A stretch of DNA of 64,000 nucleotides. It comes from Quillaja saponaria. Its lineage: Eukaryota; Streptophyta; Magnoliopsida; Fabales; Quillajaceae. Shown in pieces: positions 22,660-36,121 of the stretch (the stretch's first letter is position 1; each line of letters starts with the position of its first letter). A model generated the notes under the pieces. It had not been told where the DNA came from. It saw nothing but the letters and a program-made list of their open reading frames with translations, and searched no databases. Location of the stretch: NCBI GenBank assembly GCA_029379385.1, contig CM055606.1:558001-622000 (forward strand). Reading direction: 5' to 3'. A program made the translations under genes and the position numbers.

Positions 22660-24426
22660 GAGCTTTAGCCATTTTAAGACCACAGGCAGAAGCTGATCAC
22701 CGAGCCCTTCTTGCTTCTCTTGGATGGACACCGCCTCTTTCCCCCCCGACCTCCTCAAATGCTGACACACAAGGTACAACTAAAGTCCAGAATCCTCTAT
22801 TAGGTATGCAAGGGGTTATCAAACACAAGTACTGTGAAAACTTCTTTGCACTATGCAACTTACAGGAATTGCGGAGACAAAGAAAAGCACGGCAACTTCG
22901 GGGCCATAATCAGCAAGTTGCTTTGCACCAGCCACTTTGGGCTATCGAAGAGCTTGTGATTCCTATGTGGCTGGCATCCCAACGCCATTTCTTCATTTTT
23001 CCTCTTGTACATAAGATCACAAGGGATTACGTGGACTCTACAGATGAATTCTTGCAGCCACTGGTTGATGAAGCAAAGCTAGTAGGATACAGTTGCTGAG
23101 AATAATGGATTTCTGCAATGGTGACCTCCTTAGCAACATATTTGGAAAAAGAGATTTTCCCTGTTTATGTCAGACAACTGGATGAAGTGGGTGTGACCAG
23201 TATTCGTTCACTTGCTAGAGTATCATGGATGCATCTGATTGATCTGATGATATCTTTTGACAAACGAGTTAAGTCTCTAGTAGAGCATTCTGGGATTCCT
23301 GCATTCATTTGAGGAGGATGGGTTATTGCAGTTTATTTCATCTTTTTCTGTATTTTGTGATCGTGAAGACTGGCTTGAATTATGGGCAGAAATAGAGCTC
23401 AGCAATGCTCTAGATAAGTTGAGACCTGAAACGGATGATGAGAGAAATTGGACAAGAAAGTTCAGGGGACAGTTCTGTCATCATATGAAGATCACAAGTC
23501 TCCTCTTGTTTCCAGTGCCTTTCTTCAGCATCTAACATATTCAATTGAACGTTGTCGATCATTGCCTTCCATTGATTTGAGATCGAGATTTCTCAGGTCA
23601 GCTGTTGTGCCTGTTATACAGAAATTTTGGATTGCATACTTATTCGGTGCTAAGAGGCTGAAGGACTGACTGCCATAACGGGATAACGATGGCTTAACTA
23701 AAGTTGCAACTTCCATCAATGCTGCTCGCTACTTTGAATCTGTTTTAAAGGAATTGTCTGAAGATGTCTTTTTCCTGGAGATGAGATTTAGTCAGGTTTA
23801 TAAGATGGAATTGTCAATTTGTCAGAGTAGTCATGGTGAAAGGTCATTTGGAATTCCTGGAAGGGGTATCATTGATGAGGAGATAGGAAAGTTAGAGGAG
23901 TTTAGAATAAACTGGGCTGAAAAGATATCTTCGGTTATTTTGAGGGGATCTGATTCTCATTGTCGGGATTATATAAAGAACAAGAGGCATTGGCATGAGA
24001 AGCATGAAGAAGGTTGGACTGTATCAAAGTCCCTAATTGGGGCACTCGATTATCTTCAAGGTAAAATGTTCATTAATAGAAGGATAGTTTGAATAGTATA
24101 GATTTTGTTGGGGTCTGGAGAAGCTTGGCTGTAGGGATTGATCGATTGATATTTACTGGTATTCTTATGAACAACGTGAAATTTAATAATGGTGGTGTCG
24201 AGAGGTTAGGTTGTGATTTGGAGGTTTTGTATGGGTTATTTGGTTTGTGGTGTTTGAGGCCAAAAAGCTTCTTCCCTAAAGCAAGTGAAGGCATAAAGTT
24301 GTTGAAAATGTGTGAGAAGAAGTTTCAAGATTGTTTAGCAGGAGGGGAAAGATGGTTGAAGGAAAATGGGATCAGGCAATTGAGTGTTGCTGAGGCAGAA
24401 AAGATTGTGAAAGTAGAGTATTCGTA
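22660..24426 (+). pseudogene. RINT1/TIP20-family (MAG2-like) gene copy, pseudogene
   Basis: The family proteins (RINT1, yeast Tip20, Arabidopsis MAG2 and MAG2-like) belong to the Dsl1/NRZ tethering complex for Golgi-to-ER vesicle traffic. Homology starts at EDRALAILRPQAEADHRALL, just after an AG that could be a splice acceptor, and runs about 1.75 kb without introns to the C-terminus. Blocks include YCENFFALCNLQELRRQRKA, LHQPLWAIEELVIPMWLASQ, HKITRDYVDSTDEFLQPLVD, RCRSLPSIDLRSRFLR, SINAARYFESVLKE, EEGWTVSKSLIGALDYLQGK and GERWLKENGIRQLSVAEAEK. Two stops (23097-23099, 23103-23105) and frame changes near 23305, 23455, 23665 and 24080 break it. The usual N-terminal third is absent. It cannot encode a full protein and is probably an old partial duplicate. 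Confidence 0.85.
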
Positions 24427-25084
24427 AATTGAAGGTAAAAGCTAGTTCTAGAATTTGAAGCAATATCAGTATCGGACTGTCCTTGATGTCAATAATGCAG
24501 TAAATGTAGTTCCGAAGAAAGCAATTCTACCAATTCAGATTATGATCATTATTCTTTTGTTATAACAACTGAAATGAATATAATTTGTTTACATTTAAGA
24601 ATGAGTCCGGAATCATAATTTTGCTTCCCATTTTGTTCCGTGCAGTTCTACCCAATATCAGTTTAAGGTATTCCCATTGACAGACTTGAATGTCAATCAA
24701 TGACAATGGTAAGATTTGCTAATATACCTGCATACTTTATGAACCATATTTCTATTTCGACTTGCATTTCTAAGTGTCACCCAAAAAATAAAGCACCTTG
24801 TGTCTAGATATGTAAATATTTGCATTACAATAAACTGATCACCAATGTATCACATTCCTAAAAGCATATTGTACAACAGTATTGAATAGGATTAAGAGCA
24901 AACTGAAAAAGTAAAATAAACAAAATTAAGCATGATCATTTGACGCAAACACATATACAAATGAGAAAACGTTGTACCAACATTTCTATGGCAAAGTGAT
25001 AAGAAACTGAAAAACAGATTTAAGGCTACAAATATTTTCAGACAATTAAATTTTATTTTTTCTCATTTTCTAAGAGGTGGGTTC
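24427..25084. other. Intergenic DNA, no gene seen
   Basis: AT-rich spacer between the RINT1-like pseudogene and the stop codon of the PMEI-domain gene. No pectinesterase catalytic domain follows the PMEI domain in this stretch on the minus strand. Confidence 0.5.
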
Positions 25085-25813
25085 TCAGTGAAGGGGCATA
25101 TGAAATTCGTCTAGAATCGCATGAATATGAGCTATGATTGCTAAGCTGTTACTTGTGTATTCCCTGGACTTGTGCATCTTGCTCTTCACCTCAACAAGAG
25201 CCGTTGACTCCATCTCCTCCAACCCATCCAAGCAAGTCTCCTGGTCCGTCATTGCAGAGCTGATCCACGTCTGGATGTCATTGATCTTCGCCTCCGTCAA
25301 AATCTTCTGTCCAGGACCCACCTTCATTGCGGACACCGAATCATTGAGTCGACTCAGTGATTCATCAATTTGATCCTGACAATCACTCAGAGCAGCCTTG
25401 TTTGAATTAGACCCACCCAGAGTTTTGAACAACGATGAAAGCTTTGAGAGCTCATTGATTGACACCTGAAGAGAGAGATTCAAAATCGCTTCTGGGTCGT
25501 TGAGTTTTTGAGGGAAGCTATGGAGGGAGGAAATGCTTGTGAAGCAAGAGTCTGGAAACCGAGTCACTTTGCAGATGGCTTTTATAGACTCGGCCGAGTT
25601 GGATGAGACCAGTGGAGTTTCAGATGATTTGGTTTTTGATTCGTGGTGTATAGCTCCAAGCATTAGACAAATGGTTAGAGTTAGAGAGAGAATCGCAAAG
25701 ATAGAAATTGCAGCGATTAGGGGGTTCTTGTTGCTGGTGGCGGCTTTGTGTTGAAGGGCTTCATCGTCAACGTGATTGACTTTGCCATAGCCTTTGAAGT
25801 TGAGGGAATCCAT
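25085..25813 (-). CDS. Membrane-anchored pectin methylesterase inhibitor (PMEI) domain protein
   Basis: An intact 242-residue frame. The N-terminus MDSLNFKGYGKV resembles that of type I pectin methylesterase (PME) precursors. One membrane segment follows (about residues 31-55), then a PMEI domain (about 74-237) with the four conserved cysteines at C81, C90, C145 and C194 that form two disulfides in the family. PMEI domains fold as a four-helix bundle that binds and blocks PMEs in the cell wall or keeps PME precursors inactive in the Golgi. In type I PMEs a catalytic domain would follow the end reached here (ILDEFHMPLH), but TGA comes instead and no PME domain is seen downstream. It is either a standalone inhibitor or a PME pro-region left after loss of the enzyme part. 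The domain call is firm; functional status is open. Confidence 0.85.
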   Translation of the reverse strand: MDSLNFKGYGKVNHVDDEALQHKAATSNKNPLIAAISIFAILSLTLTICLMLGAIHHESKTKSSETPLVSSNSAESIKAICKVTRFPDSCFTSISSLHSFPQKLNDPEAILNLSLQVSINELSKLSSLFKTLGGSNSNKAALSDCQDQIDESLSRLNDSVSAMKVGPGQKILTEAKINDIQTWISSAMTDQETCLDGLEEMESTALVEVKSKMHKSREYTSNSLAIIAHIHAILDEFHMPLH

Positions 25814-26554
25814 ATCTTCTTCTGTGGGTTTTGGAGAAGGATGGTGTGTGTTTTGAAGATATTTCTATTGAAGGAACCTGCAAGAGATGGTAGACTAAGC
25901 CAACAAGACAAATTCAATTTACACGTTATGTATAAAATTAGGCCATTAATAGATGTTGAAATATTTAATAATTCTAAAAAATCTGGAGTCAAAGTCAAAC
26001 ATGAAGTTGGAGATTAGTTAACAGCCAACAGTTTCAAACGTGCCAAAGGGGAAGATTACATGTTGAATTGCCAAAACCTTGTACCAAAATTAACAACCCC
26101 TTGGTGTTTGTATTTTAGAAAGATAATTAATAATTAGAACTATCTAAGAGATGTAGCATAGATGAAAATAACACTCAGTGTGTGTTAATTCATCCTCAGT
26201 GTGTGTTAATTCATCCAATCCTCATATTTCAGGTTATACCTTCTCCAAGTCCTGGAGAGTAAATGATAGGGCATTGCAGAGTACAGTGTTATTAAGTTTG
26301 CTCTTCAATTTATCATAGCGATAAAATCGTGTATATGATTGTCAACTAAAAAATTCTAAGACTGTTGAAGTTCTAAAACATCGTAATTGAAGTGAAGATT
26401 CTTGAACATAAGAACAAACCAAGATTGAAAAATCTCAATTACTAGGTCTAGAATACCGCAGCATAAAACGAACAACCATTGTGGATGCTAATAAAACATG
26501 ATGAGACACAAGATCTCTTAACAGTTTTATTAGTAAGAAATATAAATCCACATT
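25814..26554. other. Spacer upstream of the PMEI gene, with a 21-bp tandem duplication
   Basis: It should contain the PMEI promoter, but I cannot pick a TATA box with confidence. TCAGTGTGTGTTAATTCATCC occurs twice in a row at about 26175-26216. Nothing else was recognised. Confidence 0.5.
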
Positions 26555-28464
<1,910 letters not shown>

Positions 28465-28636
28465 GGCTCTTCCCCGGCGGAGCTCTCGCTCTTGAACTTG
28501 CTTTCGCCCGCTTGGTATTGACTGTGAAAATGGTGAAGTGGTCCGTTTTGATTTGACGGGAGCCCTAAAACCTAATCTTGGGATCCGAATGATATTCTAC
28601 TTTGCTGCCCATCAACGTAATTTACTAAGGCCTGTA

Positions 28637-28642
28637 GGCCCA
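28637..28642 (-). promoter_or_regulatory. Site II-type TGGGCC element upstream of RPS9
   Basis: TGGGCC on the minus strand lies about 175 bp upstream of the RPS9 start codon. TGGGCY (site II) elements bound by TCP factors are typical of plant ribosomal protein promoters. A related telo-box-like TTAGGTTTTAGGGC sits closer, at about 28563-28576. Both are motif matches only. Confidence 0.4.
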
Positions 28643-29770
28643 ACTTTTTCATGCCCCTCAGATTATCGGACCAACCCAACCAAAAGGGCAGATAAGATGA
28701 AAAGTTTGTCCTTTTTTTGAGATTTTTTTAAAAAAGAAAATGGACAATTATAATTTATTTTATTTATTTTTGATAAATTATAGTGCTTATTATTTGATGA
28801 AAATATAATTTTAGTTCACATACTTTAAAATCAAAAAATGGTTATCTTATAATTTTGTTTTCAAATTACATAATAAAGTCATCGACGACAGCTTTTCGAT
28901 TAATTATAATCTAAGGGAACTGACATAGATGGATAGTTGCCTATGTGACACACACATGTGAACTAAAAAACATCACTTAGACCATTAAAGTGTTATGCAT
29001 TCATCATGTGCTTCAAATTAGTCCAAAATAGCAAAAACCTATTTCCCTTTCTTTTATCTTGCAATTTTAAGCCGCAAGTCCTAAAGTCCTCTTGTGCGAT
29101 GCTGCCACAAGATGGAAAAACTTTGCAAGTATTACCGTTTCAAGAAACAAGGACCATCGGAGATGAAGACAATGACTGTTGGGGGCAACGACAATCATTT
29201 TCTAAATCTTTCAGAGATGACAACAACTATCATCTGAACTGCCAGAGACTATGACAACCACTGCCGAACCCCATGAGACAACGACCTTCCCTAAAACAAC
29301 AACAACCATCACCGTAGTCACCTGTTGAAAATAATGACAATTATCTTTGAAAATTGAAACTTGTCAAATATCTAAACAACCACCATCAGAACCTGCCAAA
29401 ATCGACAACAACCATCACCTAAATTCGTTAGTGACTACAACAACCACCATTCAATTGTAATGTAGTTAAAATTTTAATTCCAATTCTAATTTTATGGATC
29501 TAGCACACAATAAGTATTGAATAGATTCACAATATCTCATTGACAAATTTTGAGATTATAATTGTAGAGAGAATATTTATTTAATTTTAAATTAGAAGTC
29601 ATTGGTTGTAATATTTTGAAGGTAAAATGAAAGCTACCGTCCCTAAAGTACTATTCTTCTGTATAAGTGTCAAAAAATTTACAATGTTTTTCCTAAATCT
29701 AACACCGTTAAATTTTTGACTAAAATTACTGATATGACTAAAAAATTTATTAGTTGCCATATATGTATAA

Positions 29771-29963
29771 TTAGTTGGCAAGAAAAATAAAAATAATTAT
29801 TCCTCAAGTATTGGTTTTTTGTCAATTTCATCTTAAAAGTATTTTTTTTTGGTCAATTTTTTCTTTAAAGTGTCAATCATTTGTCAACTTTGTTCTATGA
29901 TTATTTTGTTATCTCACACTCTCTCATTCTTTTCTCGCTTATCTCTTCCAAAATGTCTAAAAA
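29771..29963 (+). repeat. Direct repeat, copy 1 (~190 bp)
   Basis: It shares with 30275-30470 an ordered series of blocks: AAGAAAAATAAAAATAATT, TTTTTTGTCAATTTCATCTTA, a T run, GTCAATTTTTTCTTTA-like, TCATTTGTCA and CCAAAATGTCTAAAA. The copies are about 300 bp apart in the same orientation, as in a small LTR-like or duplicated element. No primer-binding site was recognised after the first copy. Confidence 0.65.
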
Positions 29964-30274
29964 TGAAGAGATTCGTAGAAAAGTTGAGAAAAGTTGAGGT
30001 AGCACCCATTTAAGAGAAAATGAGAAAAAATCGCTTACATTAGTTTTGGATATATCTAATGTCTGCCAATGGATGCCGTAGCTAAAAAATGTGACTTTGT
30101 GCATATGGTAGTTGTTATACATGATAAAGGGAGATTGAAATTTATATGGGGACAGTCATTAAAAATGATATGATTGCTTTAGGTATTATTGAAAATGATA
30201 CCTTTGAACAATGCGAATAGAGAAAAAAGATTCATATAGCCGATCCTACTAGTTTGAGATTCAAGACTTAGTTG

Positions 30275-30470
30275 AGTTGGTAAGAAAAATAAAAATAATT
30301 GATCTTAAAATATTAGTTTTTTGTCAATTTCATCTTAGAAGTAAATTTATTTTTTTTTGTCAATTTTATCTTTACAGTATCATTCATTTGTCATCTTCGT
30401 TCTATAATTATCTTGTTGTCTCGCACACTCTCTTTTTTTATCACTTATCTTTCCCAAAATGTCTAAAACT
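30275..30470 (+). repeat. Direct repeat, copy 2 (~190 bp)
   Basis: Partner of 29771-29963, with the same block order and small indels. Both copies end in AAAATGTCTAAAA. Confidence 0.65.
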
Positions 30471-30655
30471 ACTTAATTTCGCCTCAGTTAAATTTTTTGT
30501 TATCCGTTCATAAATCAATAAGAAAATAGATATGATTTTATTAAAAAATATTTAAATAATTAAAAATTATAATTGTATGATTTTTATAAAAAAGATGAAG
30601 AAGAAAATCCGTGAGAAAGTATTTATAGTGGATTAGTGAGAGAAATGATGCATTA

Positions 30656-31502
30656 AGGGCTAGTTTGGTATGCAGGAATGACCATTCCATTCCATGAATG
30701 AATCCATGAATCCATGAATCCATGAAATGAGTATTCTTTCATTTGGTACATTTTAGCCTCAAAATACTCATTCCATTTCGGCCATTTTATTCCATAGAAG
30801 TAAGAATCCTCAAATCCACATAAGGGATGAGATTGCTCATTCCAACTTCTATGGAATTGGTTTAGTTCAGTTAAATGACAAAAAAACTATTATATCACAT
30901 AAAATAAAAAGTTGGATATTGATAAAATATTCATACATAAATAAATAAAATATATTTATTATTTAATTTAAGAAAATGACAAAAATACCCCTCATATCAC
31001 ATTAAAAAATATAAAATCATATAAACAAATGTACATAAAATAATAAATCAATTTATTTTAGTCAAATGACAAAAATAATTAATTAATGTTAAATAAATAA
31101 ATTAGTTAAGTAATTTTAAACTAAAATATTAATATTAATACTAATAAATAAATAAATAAAAAATTAATATAAGTAATAAAAATAAGTAAATAATTAATAT
31201 AAATTTTCTAAAAATTAATTAAAATATTAAGAAATATGTATATATTTTACAAATTATATGATATTTTAATTACTTTATTTACTGAGTAATATTTTTATTA
31301 TTTTAGTATAATTTTTATATTATTTTATGCCTAAAATTTATATAAATAAATACATAAATAAAATAACTATTCCTCACCAATATTACCAAATAATAAAATA
31401 GAATAATTATTCTATTTTTTCTTTTTTTTTCTACCTACATTCGATTCTCATACCTTTCTCATTCTAATTCCCTAAAAATTATTCCTGATTAGCAAACTAA
31501 CC
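30656..31502. mobile_element. MITE-like element upstream of EB1
   Basis: The left end GGGCTAGTTTGGTATGCAGG and the inverted right end AGGTTAGTTTGCTAATCAGG are imperfect terminal inverted repeats of about 25 bp, of the GGGC-TGTTTGG type seen in Harbinger/Tourist-like or hAT-like MITEs. The ~850-bp interior is extremely AT-rich and non-coding. A TGAATCCA microsatellite lies at about 30700-30725. The right end lies about 450 bp upstream of the EB1 start codon, so it may touch that promoter. The target duplication is not certain. Confidence 0.55.
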
Positions 31503-31948
31503 TAACCTTAAAAAGAGTAAGAAGGAGAAGCGTTAATTGGAACTTAATAAACAGCAGCAAACACGTATTTAATGCAAATAATTCTTTGAAGAATTGGTTT
31601 CCCACGCTTGTTTGTTTGTGTTCAAAATGGTAGAAAGAGGACGAGTCACCACCCACATTCTCCATGCCCAAGAGCAAAACTAGTCGGTCAGTCCTTTTTA
31701 GTTCTGTCTCCTCTCCGTTTCTTTCGCTAAAACTTAAATCAAATTCTTCGCCATTCAATTCCTTTCCTTCAGTTTCCGATTACCAAAATGAAAAAAAATT
31801 CACTTTTTAAACGTTCCTAGAATTTCGCCCTAATCTTAATCCTTCCCCTCAGACCCACATCATTTTTTCCTCCATCTTCACCGTTTCTCTTGTATTTCTC
31901 TCTGGGATTTGTTTTGGGTTTCAAATTTTCTACTTCTTGTTGGTGGAC

Positions 31949-34900
31949 ATGGCGTCGAATATAGGAATGATGGATAGTGCATATTTGTTGGGAGGAATGG
32001 GATTTTGACGTGGATAAACAATAGACTTCAGCTCAATCTCTCACGTATTGAAGAGGTATGACTGCAAGCATTTTCCTTTTTACGTTTATGTCACATAAGA
32101 TTGTAATATTGTTTGAAAGGTGTGATTATGTGCCCAAAAGGCAGATTTTCATGTGCTTTATATGATAAACTTACATTATGAAGCTTCAGTTGGTCATATC
32201 TTAACTGTCACAGTTATGTTGGCATGGGTAATTAAAGGCATGGTTGCCTAATTTTGAAGTTTTTTCGTAACATTGACATGCTTGCTGGTCACCTCAATAA
32301 TGAAATTTGCACATTATTGGTTAGAAAAGAAAGAAAAGGATGGCAATCATTCTTACATGAAGATAGTGCTGTGTGCACAATCTGTCACCATCAGTTGCTT
32401 CAGCAGAGATTACTTTCCTGCGTAGCTGAATCTAGTATGGACTCCACATAGGTCCAAGAAAAATATGAGCAATGCCTTAAATGTGTAAGGCACCACTCAT
32501 ATCAAGATAATAGGGTACAGACATACAGTAGAATGAAGTGAAAGCTTAAGCCTTTGAGTATCACCCTTTGCCTTGAACTTATGCAGTTCTGCAACAAACT
32601 TAAGAAAGCTTTCTGCTTGTGTTTTCTAAAAAGGTGCAATTTAGTAAGTATTGTCAAATTAGTTACTCTGTGATCCAGTTTTCCAGTGTAGTGATCAATG
32701 ACAAGCGCAAACTAAGCAATTTTACTTAATTTGGTAATTTGGACTTTGGAGCAGTTTGGCTTACTCCTATCAATTGAAGATTATGTTTAAAGGATTCAAA
32801 ATTGGAACCAATGGCAGCCTTACTAAATGGTTTGTGCAAGATATGACATAAACCTATCTGTCAGCTGTACCTGTATCTTGTTGCCCCCAAATAGTGTCAC
32901 ATGATATAATATACTTGTGGTGCAGGTCTAGATAATGTGTAGAATATGCCAGTGTTTATAATGAAGAATTGATGGTTTGTTGACTGATTGTGATGGAAAA
33001 TTTGGATAATAAGCAAGTATGCACTCAAACTGGTGCAAGTGTTTGAGTGACTAATTATTGTCTGATTTAGGATCTGGCTTTTTATGGTTCAATACTTCAA
33101 TTTCATTGAAAAAAGAAGTCAATTTCCTAACCAGGATTGAATTTTAAAACCACATTATACTTTGTCATCTTAACATAGTTCCATTATAAAACCCAATGTG
33201 TTTGGCACTTTTGTGGCTAGGCTGCATCCGGTGCTGTACAATGTCAGATGATGGACATGACATATCCTGGAGTTGTTCCAATGCACAAGGTGTGAGAAGC
33301 CTTCACTTTCTTTCTATCTTCATCTTTTTTCATTAATAAAGTATTACTTTAATTTTTCGTGGTTTCTTATAGGTGAATTTTGATGCAAAGACAGAGTATG
33401 ATATGATCCAGAATTATAAAATTCTTCAAGAAGTATTCAACAAACTAAAAGTCGACAAGGTAATCTTATGGTAGTCTTTGGGAAGTTTGATGTCAGTGCT
33501 TCCTGCACATATTTCAGGTGGTTCTAATACAGTCTTTCAACAAAATCTTATGCTTAACATTTTTGCTGCATTCTTCAGTCCCCTGGAAAAAAATAATAAT
33601 AATAAAAAAAAATTCAGTCCCCTGGTACATTTGTGATTTACCTTTGTGTTTACTACTTTTTCTTGTCAATTTTTGGCTTCTAATTTTAGTTTTTTTTTCT
33701 TGCTTGAGTTTAGAAAAAAAGAAATGTCAGCTATAGGGACTAAGAGAATGAAACTTACAAAACTCTGATAAAAATCTATATTCAAGACAGGCTTCCCTGC
33801 AAGTTTTGTTGATGCTGGTTAAATATCATTCCTTTATTTAGGGTTCAAAAGGAATCAAGTCACCACTTTAGAAACATAATCTTTTTGCCTATTTATAAAT
33901 GCAATGGTCATGGGTTCTACTAGCAGGTGAATTTAATGTCATAAGTTGTTTTCAACAACCAAAGCACTACTTCATTCCTGAAGTTTTAACTGTAAGTGAA
34001 GTTCATATCTGGGATGTTCTCTTCTGCCAGGTTGACTGAACTTGCAGATTTGATCCAGAATGAGCATGAGATGAATCCTAGTTGTGCTACTTGAGCCCTG
34101 TTATGTTGGTCATGGAATGTAATATCGTATTCATATGTCAATGTCTAATCTTGTAATCCAATAACATGGTAGTGAATTTGCTGATTTAACACAATGCGGA
34201 TCTGGATTAAGGATATTTATTGGTCAAAAGATTATATTTGTATTTTTTTGTGCTAATGGAATTGGTCTGGCAGCATATTGAAGTTAACCGGCTTGTTAAA
34301 AGTCGACCTTTGGACAACTTGGAATTCTTACAATGGCTGAAACGCTATTGTGATTCTGTGAATGGTGGCATTATGAATGAGTATGCTACTTGATCTCAGT
34401 ATCTTCATCTTATAGATAGGCGCCGAATTGAATTATTCGATTCAATATTAGAATTCAAAATAATATATTTTTTCTTAAAAAAATTTAAATAAAAAGCTTA
34501 TTTTTTATTTTTATTGAAAATTCTTGAATTCAAATCCAAATATTCGAAATTGCATTCAAATTCAAATACCAGCCCTACTTATATAGACCCTCAATTATCA
34601 GTATTAGTTGTAGTAATGCCAATATAAGTTATAACCATTTGTACTTAATCCTAGTATCGCTCGTGCAACACATATGTTCACATGCATATTCTTATTTACG
34701 TGGAATAACCTATACATGTTAATTGTACATCTATTGGAAGTGTTACTTTTCTTGTAGGAATTATAATCCTGTTGAGCGGAGGACTAAGGGTGGAAAGGAC
34801 CGGAAAGGTTCTCTGAAGAGCTCAAAATCACTGCAGACAAACATTATGAATAATCCTGGCGACACAGTCAGTCTTAATCGAAACTCAGGTTTGCTCATTC

Positions 34901-36121
34901 AACCTAAAATTTCCTGTTTCATCACATTACAGTTACTGATGTTCATTTTTGAAATTTCCATTACTGTTTGATGCTTATTGGTTTAGGGCTCAAGCAAGAT
35001 AACGTAACTGGAGTGGCAGGTGGGGCCAATTCTTCAGGTGAAATTCAGGCTTTGTCCAAGGAGGTATTATGCCTGTAACAATTGTCATGGTTGCCTAGGA
35101 TATCGTTTTCCGTTTAACATTGAATGATTAATATGTTTTGTTTTACCTTTTCTTTTGGTCCCACAGATTACTGATCTAAAACTTTCCATGGATATTCTGG
35201 AGAAAGAAAGAGATTTCTACTTTGCAAAACTAAGGGATGTAGAAATTCTCTGTCAAACTGCTGAACTGGAGGATCTCCCAGTAAGTTTTCTTAAGAAATT
35301 TTTGTATTCTACTTTTACAATCATCATTTCCTGTCAATTTGTAATAGATTTATAAAAAATAAAAAAAAGAAGAAGGTTGTGGAAATGTTTATTTATGTGC
35401 ATCATTGTGCTGTGCACTATACATTTTACTAAGTTTCGCTTTTCTTTTTTTAGAAATAATTCTGTGTAGCTTTAAGGGTTGGTCAATGATGATTATCCTT
35501 AAATGGTTTGCTTTTGACCCTGGCATCTATATCTTTTCAATTTATATTATAGTTCATCAGTCTTATTAGTTATTAGGTATAAAGAGAGTCCAAGTGAATG
35601 GGATGAGAGGATTTGTGCTTAGGATCATTTTCACCAAATGAATAACTAGCTAATTATTTAATAGTAAATTCCTGTAAATTTTTTAAGCAAATATTGTGTC
35701 TTCTTTTTCTTAGGAATTTGAGCTCCAGAGTAATCTTCTTTGCCATCCCTGCCCCCTTTGTCATAGACGTAGTCTTCTTCCACAAGGATGGAACTCTCTC
35801 TCTCTGTCTCTAGCTGTTTGTGTACTAGAATTATAATGCATTATAATTCTTAAGGGTCCAGAAGATCTCGAGGTCATTCATAAAGAATCAGAATCTTTAT
35901 TCATGTAGTGATTGTCCTGAAGCTGGTATCAAACATGAACTTGAAGACTTGATTTGGGGTTAGATCTAATATTGAGCATATTTACATGTATTCAGATGTC
36001 TGTAGCAATTAAGAAGATACTGTATGCGGCTGATGCAAAGGAATCGGCACTAGTTGAAGCTCAAGATTACCTTCACCAATCCATGAATGCTACTGAAGCT
36101 GAAAAAGAAATTGACCCCTGA
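31949..36121 (+). CDS. EB1: EB1 microtubule plus-end-binding protein, eight exons, -1 frameshift in exon 1
   Basis: EB1 proteins track growing microtubule plus ends and recruit partners through a C-terminal coiled coil. Exons: 31949-32055, 33221-33289, 33373-33459, 34274-34380, 34758-34888, 34987-35063, 35167-35280, 35996-36121; all have GT-AG sites and compatible phases. The calponin-homology domain (about residues 15-117) includes [54 protein letters not shown] and [20 protein letters not shown]. The EB1 coiled-coil module includes [18 protein letters not shown] and [13 protein letters not shown]. The tail ends EAEKEIDP, nearer the plant EB1a/EB1b length (~272 residues) than EB1c. In exon 1 one T is missing from the TTTT expected at 31984-31986 (AYFVGRNG becomes AYLLGGMGF, stop). 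With that base present the gene would be complete, so a homopolymer consensus error or a young null allele are both possible. Confidence 0.9.
34423..34583. mobile_element. MITE-like block in an EB1 intron, related to 21107-21366
   Basis: It has the same AT-rich character with ATTCGAAT, AATTCAAAT and GAATTC words, and rough inverted ends (GGCGCCGAATTGAATT and, inverted, GGGCTGGTATTTGAATTTG). It sits in the intron between EB1 exons 4 and 5, about 40 bp after the donor site. Relation to the first element is by composition and shared words, not a full alignment. Confidence 0.35.

Larger units (their letters stand above)
28700..30655. other. AT-rich intergenic DNA with two direct repeats
   Basis: No gene was recognised. 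The main structure is the pair of ~190-bp direct repeats at 29771-29963 and 30275-30470, listed separately. Part of the left end may belong to the RPS9 promoter. Confidence 0.45.
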
